From assembly GCA_028564705.1 (NCBI GenBank), contig JAPXFQ010000925.1, positions 372,001-436,000 on the forward strand: a stretch of DNA of 64,000 bases. Reading direction: 5' to 3'. Each line of letters begins with the position of its first letter. Position 1 is the stretch's first letter. This DNA comes from Apricaphanius iberus. Taxonomy: Eukaryota; Chordata; Actinopteri; Cyprinodontiformes; Aphaniidae. Shown here in pieces: positions 43,801 to 55,279 of the stretch. The notes below the pieces were generated by a model. The model saw nothing but the letters and a program-made list of their open reading frames with translations. It was not told where the DNA came from and made no database searches. The position numbers and the translations under genes are program-made.

Positions 43801-44299
43801 GGTTTAGATGAAGCTAATATTTGTGATAATTCAGAACGTTCAACAGAATCAAAATGCTACAGACATAAACATGGTTCTACAGTTCTCTCTGATACTGCCT
43901 CATTTATTGAAAGAGAGTGAATCATGTTTGGGAGAATGCCAATTATTTTATTTTTAGCAGAATATATTTTATTCATGAACAATCCCATAAAGTCATCACT
44001 ACTGAGAGAAGGGGGAATAGTTGGCTCAACAGAGCTATGACTCTGTGTAAGTTTGGCAACTGTACTAAAAAGAAACCTAGGATTGTTTTTATTTACCTCT
44101 ATTAATGATGAGAAATATGCTGTTCTAACTTGTTGAAGGGCGTTTTAATAAAGTAGTAGAGTATTTTTCCAGGTTAGAATGGAATCATTTAAGTGTGTAG
44201 AGCGCCATTTTCTCTCCAGTTTCCTAGTATTCTGCTTTAAAGTACAAAACTCTGCATTAAACCAGTGAGCCAACTTCATAAGGCTGATTACCCTCTTTT

Positions 44300-45268
44300 T
44301 TAAGGGGCTACACTGTCTAGCGCCAAACGCAGTGAGGAAGTAATACTTTGAACCAGACCATCAATTTCTGAATGGTTAGTGTTGGAATTACTGCCATCCA
44401 CTGTGGTATTCTGAGACACATAAGGAAGCAAGAATGGAACAGATTCTTTAAAACTTGTTACAGCATTGTCTGATAAAGTTCTACTGTAATGAAATTTTCT
44501 TTCAAATTTTGGAACGTTGGTTGAAGTAAATTCAAAGGTTATCAAAAAATGGTCAGATAGGACTGGGTTATGTGGGAGGACTATTAGTTCATCACACTCA
44601 TTGCCGTATGTCAGTACAATGTCTAAAGTGTGTTGACCAGAGTGTGTGGGTCCCTTCACTTTCTGAGTAAAGCCAATTGAGTCTAAGATAATATTAAAGG
44701 CTGAAGTTAAGCTACCACTTTCAGTGTCCAAGTGAATATTAAAATCCCCTACTATAATTACCTGATCAGTGTTTAAAACTAAATCAGATAAAAAAAGTTC
44801 CAAGAATTGATATAAGATAAGATAAAGATATAAAACCACAAACAAAAGTGTTTTGCTGCTTGGATGAGGAAAACTAAGGATTAGATGTTCAAAAGAGCTG
44901 TAGTTAATAATTGGTCTAGGGCGAATTTTCAAATCTGAATGAAAGATGGTTGCAACTCCTCCACATCACCCAGTACCTCTAGGAATGTTAAAATTCTTAT
45001 AATTGGTAGGAGTTGACTCATTTAGAATTACAAAATCCTCTTGCTGCTACCAGGTTTCTGATTGGCAAAATATATCAATTTTATTATCACTTATCAAGTC
45101 ATTTACTAATAAAGTCTTTGAGGAGAGGGATCTTATGTTTAGTAAACCACATCTAATTGCCCTATTTTCTTGTTTGGTCCGAGTCGTATTTATTTTAATG
45201 AGATTTTCATAGTTTGCTTTTGTCAGGTTAACTTTTAGTCTATTTGATTTTGGCTTTGGGCAAGACAC
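44300..45268 (-). pseudogene. L2-A endonuclease domain
   Basis: On the minus strand: [20 protein letters not shown] and FCQSETW (45268..45047) give the N-terminal catalytic Asn and Glu blocks. The long open frame 44932..44300 contains VIIVGDFNIHLD and VLSDHFLITFEF. All four apurinic-endonuclease blocks can be seen, though a frameshift and a stop lie between the two frames. The remainder (FERKFHYSRTLSDNAVTSFK) is the linker to RT. In the parent element it nicks target DNA. Confidence 0.8.
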
Positions 45269-45289
45269 TGTCTCAATGGGGTATTGAGT

Positions 45290-45690
45290 GGGTAACAGTA
45301 CAGAAGCTGCAGAGAGGTGGGTTAAACTACGACTCTGCTTCCTGGTCTGGACCCTGGTTTGTCAGTGTTTTGAAGGTCTAATAAACTGTCCAGATTACTA
45401 GAAAGAAGAGCTGCTCCATCCAAAGTGGGATGGATGCCGTCTCTCCGGATCAGACCAGGTTTCCCCAAAAAAGTTTTCCAATTATCAATGTAGCCCACGG
45501 TTTTTGCTGGACCCCACTCAGACAGTGGAGGACCACTAGGTGATTCTGTCCTTGTTGACTCCGCGCTGGCTGATGGGCCTTGGCTATCTACTGGATTCTC
45601 AACAGTGCGGAGCCGGGCCTCTTACTCTGAAACCCTTGCCTCCAAAGCTACGAAAATGCTACATTTATTACACTTACCATTATCACTAAA
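45290..45690 (-). pseudogene. L2-A ORF1 remnant, SGNH-esterase end
   Basis: On the minus strand the reading CNKCSIFVALEARV (a CxxC pair and start of a coiled coil) is followed by WGPAKTVGYIDNWKTFLGKP and GLIRRDGIHPTLDGAALLSS. The last block is the Asp-x-x-His end of SGNH-type esterases found in L2/CR1 ORF1 proteins. The central esterase is deleted. The upstream sequence to 46012 looks like leader. Confidence 0.6.
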
Positions 45691-46009
45691 GGAAACAGGG
45701 GAGTAACGAAACAACTAGCATAGAGAAAAGGAGAGACGAGCCACAGAGGGAGAAAGAGACATAAGATATGTAGCCATAGTTGCTACAAAACTAAGCTAAC
45801 AAGCTAGCGATATCTTAGCACATCAAGAACAACCGTGTGAAACACAAAGGGTTCCCAAAACGTAAAGTACACCAACTGGAAATAAGTGTAGTAGTGTGCT
45901 TGTGTCTTAAAATAACTTAGAAAGACCTCATCAGAGAGAAAAATAGATCAATGGAAGAGAATCTGAGCAACAAGCAGCTCTGTGGAGCTCAGCAGTGACA
46001 ACAGGAAGT

Positions 46010-46480
46010 GACGCACCAAATAACCAGTGTTTTGTTTTATTGGGATCTTAATTACGACTCCTATTAAATCCTCTTTATCTATTCCACAATAGAACAACAT
46101 TGTGTCATCAGCAAATAAAATACTTTTGATGCTGATGCTTTTGGAAAATAATTTATTAATAATCAGAACATAATCAAAAACCTCCAACTGATTTCAAAGA
46201 GTTCTGTTTGTATATTATTTATTTAGTTATTTATTAGTTAGTTATCATCAATCTCTCTTGATATCTTTTTAGTTAATTCCTTTATTGTCATTGCTGTTGA
46301 ATATTTTTGCCATATTGACTAGTATTTAAAGTGTTTTCTTTTTGGATGAAATTATCAGGTCTTGTTGCAAATACTTTTTCAAATATTTTTTGGAAACTGT
46401 GGAAGCAACTACACTGGTCTATAATTTGAAAAAAATATTGTTTGTCCTTTCTTTTAAAAATAGGAATAATTTATTTTATT
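46010..46480 (-). pseudogene. Jockey-type LINE, RT N-terminal part
   Basis: On the minus strand: a degraded 'IIPIFKRKDKQ', 'ENTLNTSQYGKN' (the QYG block), then SIKSILFADDTMLFYCGIDK (46187 down) with the catalytic FADD. The reading breaks near 46012 and continues at 41030 after the L2-A. This is the same element as 40231..41030. Confidence 0.65.
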
Positions 46481-46599
46481 TTGTTCAGAAAAAGTTCCTG
46501 TTTTGAGAGACAAATTGCAAATATATGTGCAAAATCCCACTCATAACCTGACCTTCATTTATGATGAATATGTTATCAATTACTGTTGCACTTTGTGAT

Positions 46600-46880
46600 G
46601 TGATTCTTGTTGGTTTAGTTTATTGAACATGACAAGAAGTTCACTGTTCTCCAGTGGCCTCCACAGTCACCAGAGTTCCGTTAAGCAGAGCCTCTTTGGG
46701 ATGTGGTGGAACAGAACATTGGCATCATGGATGACCATCTGTGGAATGCTATGATGTTAGCATAGACCAGAATCTCTGAAGAATATTTCTTACACCTTGT
46801 TGAAGCTGTGCCTAGAGGAAGGAGGGCAGTTCAGGACATTCTAAACAAATGATCTCGAGTGCAGGACAAATAATTCCAGG
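46600..46880 (+). mobile_element. Tc1-like transposase C-terminal relic
   Basis: Readable blocks FIEHDKKFTVLQWPPQSPEF, EPLWDVVEQNIGIMDDHLWN and EEYFLHLVEAVPRGRRAVQD match the C-terminal third of Tc1-like transposases, including the region between the second Asp and the Glu. A stop follows SPEFR. The rest of the element is missing. Confidence 0.7.
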
Positions 46881-46966
46881 TTCAGTCAATGAGAGCAGGG
46901 TCACGCTCTATCTCACATTGGCGGCAGGTTTGTAGCACTCATCTCATCACCCTTGCTCTGCACCAG

Positions 46967-47900
46967 GGGCCGTATTCACAAAGAATCGTAGGGCTAAAAG
47001 TAGGTCCTAACTGCTGCATTTAGGAGTAACTCCTAAAAAATGTGGGTGTGTCACTCTTAAATTTAGGACTCCTAGTTTCTTAAGATAAAAGTAATTCACA
47101 ACCACTTTTAGGCCTACAAGTAGCTCCTAAGTCTGGGAGTCTTTAAAAGAAGTCCATAGAACTCCTAACTCCCTAAGACCTATTCACAAAGACTCCCAAA
47201 ATGGCTGCAGCCAGACGCAATGTGTTGGACACTCTGGATGATTCGGAATTAACCAAACAATACCGACTTAATTGTTTATTGCAGATGTGGTGTGGGTTTT
47301 AAGTTGTGACAGATCTGGCTGATGTGCTCATTAGACAGCCTAATTGTTTACAGCCTACTTGCAATCACTCCCTTAATATGATGCATCCATCTATCCATTA
47401 TCTATACCGTTTTCATTCAATTCAGGGTCACGTGGAGGGGGGGGGGCTGGAGCTTATCCCAGCTATCAGCAGGCGTTAGGCAGGGTAATATGATGCATTT
47501 CAAGTTTTTTCGTTTTTAAACTTCACCCTCTCTGTAAGTAGGCTATTGTGTGTAAGTTGTATGAAGTGTCAGTCTCGTGGCCGACACAAAGATGTCATCA
47601 TGCATTATTTCTGCTATTTGCGCTGTTCATAATTACGCTTTTATCAACATTGAAGTTTTCCATTTCTTGGTTTCACAAGTGTCATTTAACAACCAATCAC
47701 ACTGCTGTCCGTTTATTTACTTGTGCATAGGAAATTACGTTTTCCATAGCAACGGGACGTCACACTTAACTTACTTTTAGGGATTTGTCCTACGTAAAAG
47801 TAGTTCATAGTGCCTTTGTGAATACTCCTACGTAAGACCTTTTAGCGCGAGTTAGGAGTAACACCTAACGGTAAGATAAGAGTCTTTGTGAATACGGCCC
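46967..47900 (+). mobile_element. Harbinger element, internally deleted, with HARBI1-like start
   Basis: Inverted ends gggccgtattcacaaagaat and its reverse complement near 47882..47900 are flanked by CAG on both sides (46964..46966, 47901..47903), a 3-bp duplication as in PIF/Harbinger elements. Around 47201 it reads MAAARRNVLDTLDDSELTKQ and, after a stop, VVTDLADVLIRQP, the N-terminus of a HARBI1-like DDE nuclease. The catalytic core is missing. Repeated taggagt/cctaa blocks fill both subterminal regions. A SINE fragment (47387..47485) is nested inside. Confidence 0.8.
47387..47485 (-). mobile_element. 99-bp GATG-tailed SINE fragment inside Harbinger
   Basis: On the minus strand it reads taccctgcctaacgcctgct and so on to a gatagatggatg tail, the 3' part of the SINE at 11166..11545. 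A perfect 13-bp duplication, taatatgatgcat, lies at 47374..47386 and 47486..47498. Confidence 0.8.
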
Positions 47901-47903
47901 CAG

Positions 47904-48985
47904 ATCTGTTTTGCCCAAATTCAATAACTAGACGAGGCAGAAAGTCAGCACAGGACTGACTCCATTTGAATTGGAGCCTCACATGCACGCTGCATGCCTG
48001 TATAGAGAGACTGGCCTGCTACTAGAGGGGCCAGTTTACATGAGCACACGCTGCAGAACAGACTGGAAGTCATCACATGAAAGCCAGCAGTGTTACAGGA
48101 GAGTTTAGAGACATCTAAGGGAAATGTCATGATTATTCATTTTTGAAGTTGTATTCAGTGGACTTGCCCCTGCAGTGAGTTAAATCCACTTACACTGCCA
48201 GCAGGAAGGGTCGGCCTTCACGGCTTCACCCCCTGACAACCTAATGAATACAACATACAAGATCTGTACATCAACTTTTTGAATTAGACAAAGTGGCTCT
48301 GGAAGCTCTGCAGTTATGTGAGAAGTATTGATCCAACTAAATAGTTATTTCCTGAAGTTGTCTTGCTGCATCTTTTTCAGTGTGGTTAAGTTCATAAGAG
48401 GTATTAACAGATCTCACGTTAGTTGCACAAAGTATGGTCAGTCTCAGTTATTTAATGAGACAAAGAGCGGGGTGTTAAGCCGAGTTTATGCGTCTCTGTT
48501 TTGACAGAGACAGAGCGATGCAGCGTTATTATCCATCCACTCAAGGGCTCTCCGTCACCTACGCAAGGACAGACTGAGTGAAGCCCCATTTTCTACCTAT
48601 TCGTCTCTGTCAGCATACAGCATATGCCTCTGATTGGTCAGTTCAGCAACATCCATAGATTGCTACACCAGAATGGGGCTCTATAGTCGCTGTAATCAGT
48701 AGTTAATCCAGAGTTCGGCCACTATGTGCTTTATATTGGAAGGATAATTTATCTTATCTGGTCTTTTGTCGATTTTGAACCAAAGGAGATGTAGAGAAAC
48801 AAGAAAACAGACCACTGTGTTGATTTCCATGTGTTTTTAGCATATTCTTTAAGCTGAACTTCTAGTAAAAAGCTTGACAGCTTAATCAGAACTTACTTTC
48901 TGTCGTCCATTGCTCCTTGAGGGGGAAATACATTCACAAGCAGAATAAAAAACTCTAATTAAACAGAAACTATGGTGCAATGTTA
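47904..48985. other. No gene recognised
   Basis: The stretch from 48478 (ttaagccgagtttatgcgtc) looks like the left end of a MITE, but no matching right end was found. No frame is supported. Confidence 0.35.
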
Positions 48986-49141
48986 GGCAAAGCAATTTTA
49001 TTTGTATAGCAAACATTTTTAACACAAGGCAATTATAGGTGCTTTACATGAAAAATTAAAACAGAATCACTAAAAGAAATCTTAAACGAACATTTATAAA
49101 AGACAATTTATGTAATTAAAAGAAAAGAAAACATTTATTAG

Positions 49142-50593
49142 TTAGAGCATAAGAGAACATTTATGTAAAATTATGAAAATTAAAACAGAAAAAATTAACA
49201 GTAATGAAAAAGAATGATCCAAAAGTTGTATTAGCAAGTCTAATGGATAAGTTTTAACTTTTGATTTGAAATCATTCAGTGTCACTGCAGTTTTGTATTC
49301 ATCCAGGAGTGTTTTCCAGACATGGGGAGCATAGAAACTAAAAGCTGCTTCTCCATGTTTGTTTCTGATTCTAGGGATGATGAGTAAACTAGAGCTGGAG
49401 GATCTAAGTGATCTGGATGGTTTGTACCGTGATAGGAGATCGTTAATGTACAATGCTACAAGGAGCCAGTGTAAAGACTTTACAATTGGGGTGATGTGTT
49501 CTACTTTCCTGGTTCTTGTGAGAACACGAGCAGCAGCATTCTGGATTAGCTGCAGCTGTCTGATTGATTTTTTAGACAGACCTGTGAAGATACTTTTACA
49601 GTAATCAAGGTGGCTAAAGATAAATGCATGGATGAGTTTTTCTAGGTCTCCTTGTGTCATCAGACCTTTAATCCTAGAAATGTTTCTCAGGTGATAGAAA
49701 GCTGACCTTGTTATTGCCTTTATGTGACCCTGGAGGTTCTGGTCTGAGTCCATTATTACACCTAGATTTCTGGCTTGTCAGTAGTTTCTAGTTGGATCAA
49801 CTGAAGCTGTGTACCGATATTTAATCGATCTTTTTTGGGTCCAAAGAGAAGTACTTCTGATTTGTTTTTGTTCAGTTGGAGGAAATTATGGGACATCCAG
49901 TTGTTAATTTGCTCAATGCATTTATTGAGGATTAGGATTGGTTCAACATCACCTGGTGTCATTGAGATATAAAGCTGAGTGAGCATAGTTGTGGTAGTTA
50001 ATATTATTTGTTGTCATTATCTGGCTTAGTGGAAGCATGTAGATGCTAAATAGGAGGGGCCCTAGGATGGAGCTCTGGGGGACCCCGCATGTGATTTCTT
50101 TATTTTGTGATGAGAATTGGCTAATCGGCACAAAGTATTTCCTGTTCTTGAGGTAGGATTTGAACCATTTGCGTGCCATACTAGAGAGTCCAACCCATCT
50201 CTCTAGACGCTCCAGTTATATACCATGATCAACAGTGTCAAACGCAGCACTGAGGTCTAATAGTACCAGTACTGTGACTTTGCCACAGTCAGTATTTATA
50301 TGGAGGCCATTGAAAACTTTGACGAGGGCTATCTCTGTACTTTGGTGCCTATGAAAACCAGACTGATAAATATCAAAGTGGTTGTTCATTGTTAGGAAGC
50401 TGTTTAACTGCTTTAACACAGCTTTTTCAATAATTTTACAGATAAATGGGAGATTATAGATTGGTCTGTAGTTTTGCTTTAGCGTGCTGTATAGGTTCTT
50501 CTTTTCTAGCATTAGCTTGATAACTGCTGTTTTTAAGGCTTGGGGGAAAACACCTGATAGGAGGGATCCATTAACTATTTTGATCAGATCCAC
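49142..50593 (-). pseudogene. L2-B reverse transcriptase remnant
   Basis: On the minus strand: LKTAVIKLMLEKK, LKQNYRPIYNLPFICKIIEK and VLVLLDLSAAFDTVDHGI (motif A) in 50593..50216; ITCGVPQSSILGPLLFSIYM in 50179..49949; [20 protein letters not shown] in 49986..49762; and FYHLRNISRIKGLMTQGDLE with LIHAFIFSHLDYCKSIFTGL in 49753..49142. The active-site YADD is replaced by a broken 'YAHSALYL', so the enzyme is dead. At least three frameshifts separate the pieces. Confidence 0.85.
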
Positions 50594-51257
50594 CCTGATG
50601 ATTGGGAGGACTTTTTTTAAGAAAACCTGTTGGTAAGAAATCCAAGCAGCAGGTGGCAGAGCTTAGTTTGTCAATAATTTTATCAAAGTTGGACGGATTT
50701 ATTGTTTGGAAATCTTTCATTTTCACAGCATGGGTGTTAACTGAGCATAACGTTGGTATTGGGGTGGAAACCGATGTACTAATTGACCTTCTGATGTTCA
50801 AGATCTTTCAGTAAAGAAGCTGGCAAATTCCTTACAGGCCTTATGGGGTTTAGTTCAGGGGCCACTGTCACAGGAGGAGTAGTTAATCTCTCCACTGTAG
50901 CAAATAATGTCCTCGCTTTATTGTTGTTTCTGTGAATAATCTGAGAGAAGAAAGATTCCCTTGTGCCTTTCAAGATTAATTTATATTTGTTTAGTCTCTC
51001 TTTGTATATTTCCTATTGAACCTGGAGTTGAGTTTGCCGTCATTTTCTCTTGGCGCGCGGCTGCACTCACTTTTTTCACTGCATACCATTGGATTGTTTC
51101 TCCATGGAGATTTCTTTCTACTCAAGACAGTTTTAACCTTAAATGGTGCAATCTTATCCATGATGTCAGAAAGTTTGGAGAGAAAATCCTCTGTCAGTTT
51201 ATTTACTGAATATGTGTTGGTGGATGTTGGGGATTTGGATAAGGTAGGAGTGTACAT
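50571..51257 (-). pseudogene. L2-B endonuclease-RT linker
   Basis: On the minus strand: LTEDFLSKLSDIMDKIAPFK, SRKKSPWRNNPMV and, in the next frame, NNNKARTLFATVERLTTPPV, then LSSATCCLDFLPTGFLKK. These are the usual blocks between endonuclease and RT in L2. Frames shift twice. Confidence 0.75.
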
Positions 51258-51890
51258 CAGTTTAAAGTTTTCAGCTGAATTTTTTTCAAGAAAGCATTTT
51301 TTTTAACAGTGGTCTTATTGTGACTAGAAATTTTAGCTAAGATGGTGCTTTCAAATGAGATACAGAAATGGTCAGATAATGCAATATCAGTTACCGCAAT
51401 CTTAGAGATATTTAAGTCTTTGTCAATAAGTAGATCCAGAGTGTGTCCTCGGTTGTGTGTTGATTCATTAATATGCTGGGTTAGGTTGAAGTTATGGAGG
51501 GTATCATTTAATGCTTTTGTACTGCTATCTTGGTGGTTGTCAATATGAATGTTCAAATCTCCCACAATTATTAACTGGTCATAGTCTATACATATTACAG
51601 AGCAAAGGTAACTGAATCATGAATAAAGTTTGCATTTGGTTTTGGTGTTCTATATATGTTTAGAAATAGGACATTGTTTGGCTCATTTGTCTCAGCAGCA
51701 AGATATTCGAAGGAATCAAATTGACCTTTTTAAGGTTAAGAGAGCTATGGAAGATTGCAGCCAGGCCTCCGCCTCTTCTGTTTTTTCTGCTCTCACTAAT
51801 ATAGTAATAAAATGTAGGGCAAATTTCTGTTAGCACAGCTTGTTCTGTATCGTCAGCTAGCCAACTTTCTGATAGACACAGCGTATGCAA
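51257..51890 (-). pseudogene. L2-B endonuclease remnant
   Basis: On the minus strand: LCLSESWLADDTEQAVLTEI (catalytic Glu block) and RRGGGLAAIFHSSLNLKK in 51890..51660, then MGDLNIHIDNHQDSSTKALN and IALSDHFCISFEST in 51565..51257, which keep the GDxN and SDH blocks. The N-terminal NxRSL block is missing or beyond a frame change. This copy served as the guide for reading the old L2 at 2.4-6.6 kb. Confidence 0.85.
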
Positions 51891-52110
51891 CTTCTGGGAG
51901 ACTATGTGAGTAGAATTACTGTCCGGTTCCCTTCAATATGTTTATTACTACCAGTTGGGAGATTGGCATGATATCAGTCCCAGGAAGTTGATTTAGTCCA
52001 AGTTTTGGTCTTAGCTGGGTCCCAATCATGATATTTAAGCAGATCCGCCATAAAGATTTAGCAGCCCCTGCTGTCCTGGATGGGAATTGCTTTTTAACAC
52101 AGAAAAATTA

Positions 52111-52692
52111 AGAAAGAAATGGAGAACTATAAACGAAAGACGTCAATACGTCTGCATGCAAAGTTCCTGTTGGAGAAATAAAAACTAGGCTTTAGGGTAG
52201 AGCAGCAGCTGTCTGAGGTGTGATTCCTCTACCTGGCTATTTACTGCACGCCTTCTCTCTCTGCTCTACTTCTTGTTCAGCTACTAATGAATATACGATT
52301 AATTGAATGTTTTATTTAAAATTATAAAGATCAAAAGATATTAGAGAAAGCTGTGTCTAATCACCATGTCAAAAATTTATATTATCAGCACCATAAAACT
52401 GATTGTTTACACATGTTGCAACAAAATGATGGTCCTATATTCAGGACAATACAGTATTTCTCTACGACCTGGCATTGCCTCTCCTTGGTCTATTCTTTAA
52501 GTCCAAAAGCCATTAATTTCACCTCCTCTACCAAGATGGCACGAGGTGACTTTGGTGTCTGGCCTGCATCATACCACAGCATTGACTGGCTGGCTCTAAA
52601 TAACTATTACATTCATCTTCCAGAAAAACGCCGTTCTAAATCTCCTCCATCATCCTTCTTTCTCTCTCTACTTTCACAAAAGTTCCTCTTTC
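52111..52692. other. No gene recognised; pogo-like terminus near 52440
   Basis: The stretch tcctatattcaggacaatac followed by agtattt at 52431..52457 resembles the pogo/Tigger-type terminus at 40236..40260. A 156-codon frame (52353..52823) overlaps the hAT terminus and has no domain. Confidence 0.35.
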
Positions 52693-52927
52693 CATACCTG
52701 TCAACTGATACGGTTTGCCTGTATTTAATACGTTTTTTGCTATCTTTTAAATGGATACGGCGTACTACAACATATAATACGGGAAAACACCCAGACCGAA
52801 ACGGGGTATTTTTGCCGAATTAAGCTCCATCACGCATGCGTCGCTTTATAACTTCCGATTCCTTCTTGATTGCAACACAACACGAGGAAATCGATATCAT
52901 TTAAACACGAAACTCTCACCAGTGAAG

Positions 52928-55206
52928 ATGTCTGAACCCTTGAAAAAGAAGTGGAAAGTTAAGTCAACTGGAAAGCATCAGAAAGTGTGGGAATATCTGC
53001 AAGGAGAGTATAGTGGATGGATAAAATCTTCGTCCAAAGGCCCGGAATATTCGTTTTGTGTACCGTGTAGGAAAGACGTGAAAGTTGCTGCCAGTGGTTT
53101 TTATGACTTGAAAAGCCATTTCAAAACATCGTCACACGTGGATAGTGTCGCAAGAAGTAAGACATACGTTCCTTTGAGTCAACAGTTTGCCAGTGCGAAC
53201 CCTGCATCGTCACAAAGCAACAAGGTGCTCAAAGCAGAAATCTTCATGTGCCAGTTTTTTGCCGAGCACAACATTCCACTCGCCGCTGCAGATACATTCA
53301 CCAAGTTGGTACCAGAAATGTTCATCGATTCACAAGTTGCAAAGGTATGTAAGACAGATTAAAATTTTCTTTGTCACTCAAGCAATTAATCTTTTTGAAA
53401 ATAATGCAAACAATGTAGATCGAGATGATTTATATTAAAGACTGTAATCTTCAATGCAAACTGATATTATCATCAACAGATTATGATTCAAAGTGTGTTT
53501 GATGAAAAATATTCAGAGATGTTTACATGCGTTGAAGTTTTTAATGCTATGAAATTATACTCTGAACATCGATTCTTCAAACATCCACATGTAACGAATA
53601 TAATCTCTATGTTGCAGGATTTTGCATGCAGAAGGACAAAGGCAACCATGATTATCAAGGAGTCTCTCGCACCAGCCTACACAGATCCTATCATAGCACG
53701 CTGCAGGACTCAACCGTTCACATTGATGATCAACGAGAGCAATGATCGGAGCACCAAAAAGCGTCTTGCTATTCTCGCCCACTTCATGGAAGATGATGTT
53801 GCAAAAACTAGACTCTTGGACCTGCCCGAATTAAGTGATGGAACCAGTGCTGGTATATTTGAAGTTTTAGACAAATATATGACAGAGAACAATATTCCTT
53901 GGCTCAACGTTGTCGGTTTCGCAAGCGATAATTGCAACACAATGGTCGGAAAGAAAAATTCAGTGCTGTCACGGATTATTGAAAAAAACCCTAGAGTATT
54001 CAGTGTAGGTTGTATCTGCCATCTCGTAAATTTATGTGTCAAAGATGGACTAAAAGTTCTGCCAGTGAAAGTAGATGATTTGCTTGTTGACATATTCTAC
54101 TTCTTTAAACATAGTGCAAAACGGATAACAGAGTTCAAAGAGTTCCAGGACTTTACGCAATCAGAGGAGCAACAAATCCTAAAACATTGTCCTACTCGCT
54201 GGCTTTCGCTTGAAAAGGTGGTTGTGCGCACGCTTTCTCAGTGGAATGCTTTGAAGAGCTACTTTGCCAGCCATCAAGATGTAGAAAAGGCAGGCAAAGT
54301 CAAATCAATTCACAGCAGACTTCAGGACCCACTGACTGAATTTATCCTGCATTTCCTGCAATTCATCTTGCCAGTGATAAACAAATTCAATACTCTTTTC
54401 CAGGCCGAACAGTGCATGATTGGCGATCTATTACCCGAGATGGATAGACTGTTGAGAGTATTTCTTTTCAAATTGTCCAGATGAAGCAGATCAAGGATGC
54501 TGCAAACCTCCTGACGCTGGACTTCAAAGACAGAGCACTGCAGCACGAAGACCACAGGCTTGCTGTTGGTTTGACAACAACAGCACTGCTTTTGGATGAG
54601 GATAAAGGTATCCCTCCAGAGATACAATCAAAGTTCTTTGCCTCAGTGAGATTGTTTTATGAGGCTGTTGTGGCAAAGATGATCGCCAAATTTCCCTTTG
54701 AAAATGACGTGCTGGGTGATCTTGTCGTCCTGGATCCACGAAGGAGAGAGGAACTGGACTACATCCATATTCTCAGATTGGCGGAGCGGTTTGGGCCCAG
54801 TCATCTAGATCAAGAGGCCATCAAAGAAGAATGGGATGACTTCCAATTGATCCCAGACGAACAGATGCCACCATTCACCACAGAGGGACCAATGCATCCA
54901 GACACATTTTGGTCTAAGATTTTTGAGTTGAGAACAGCATTTGGTGGGCCAAGGTTCCCAGCAATGAAGAGCGTTTTCTTGGCCTTGCTATGCCTTCCTC
55001 ACAGCAACGCAGACAGTGAAAGAGTATTCAGCCATGTCAGGAAACTCAATACAGAGTATAGGAAATCGATGGGGGTGGACACTCTGACAGCTTTACTACA
55101 AGAAAAACTGAATACTGACAGTAAATCGTATCAGCTAAAACCAACAAGTGAGATGTTGCAATCAGCAAAGGCCGCAACTTCCAAGTACAACAACAATCAC
55201 AAATGA
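52928..55206 (+). pseudogene. hAT transposase gene: two or more exons, one frameshift
   Basis: Exon 1 (52928..53344) encodes a BED/CCHH-type finger, FCVPCRKD followed by LKSHFKTSSHVDS, which would bind the element ends. Its last codon meets a donor (aag/gtatgt). Exon 2 from 53618 (ttgcag/gattttgcatgc) reads DFACRRTKATMIIKESLAP and so on to 54484. The core block reads TLMINESNDRSTK, where the family normally has Asp at the Asn (53732..53734), then GFASDNCNTMVG and CICHLVNLCVKDGLK. One base appears lost near 54473 (aaattgtcc). The frame continues from 54481 as MKQIKDAANLLTLDFKDRAL and ends with LPHSNADSERVFSHVRKLNT, the hAT C-terminal dimerisation block. A shorter intron (53345..53479) is also in frame. 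The GTG ahead of 52928 is not needed; the first ATG is 52928. Confidence 0.8.
53345..53617 (+). other. Probable intron in the hAT transposase gene
   Basis: Donor gtatgt at 53345 and acceptor ctatgttgcag ending at 53617 leave a phase-0 junction (…SQVAK / DFACRRTKAT…) that fits the usual spacing in hAT proteins. The alternative acceptor at 53478..53479 would add 46 codons (IMIQSVFDEKYSEMF…). The sequence is AT-rich as expected for an intron. Confidence 0.55.
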
Positions 55207-55273
55207 TGTCATTTAGGCTTTTAAGGGCATTGTGTGATATGTGAACACATCAGTATATGGTAGTGATGTATTG

Positions 55274-55279
55274 AATAAA
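55274..55279 (+). terminator. AATAAA after the hAT transposase stop
   Basis: A polyadenylation-type hexamer lies 68 bases after the stop codon and well inside the right terminal repeat. Confidence 0.5.

Larger units (their letters stand above)
41031..46012 (-). mobile_element. Nearly full-length L2-A LINE, inserted in the jockey-type LINE
   Basis: On the minus strand from about 46012: a 5' leader, ORF1 remnants (about 45690-45290), endonuclease (45268..44300), RT (43790..42700), 3' UTR (about 42350..41867) and the tail ending in gaattg-type repeats near 41031. A Rex3 fragment (41052..41855) interrupts the tail. The flanks, 46480..46010 and 41030..40231, are two halves of one older LINE RT, which fixes the insertion. 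It is the most complete representative of the family whose short ends occur many times in this window. Confidence 0.8.
48988..52110 (-). mobile_element. L2-B LINE relic
   Basis: Minus-strand coding pieces lie in the right order from endonuclease (51890..51257) through linker (51257..50571) and RT (50593..49142). The 3' end near 48988 reads cttgtgttaaaaatgtttgc, then tatacaaataaaattgcttt. The tail differs from L2-A, so it is another subfamily. The 5' end is uncertain: a leader-like segment (MADLLKYHDWDPAKTKTW near 52050) is present and ORF1 is not. Confidence 0.8.

Noticed and set aside
52353..52823. 156-codon open frame upstream of the hAT gene
   Set aside because: It crosses the hAT left terminus from flanking DNA into the element, so it cannot be an ancestral gene.
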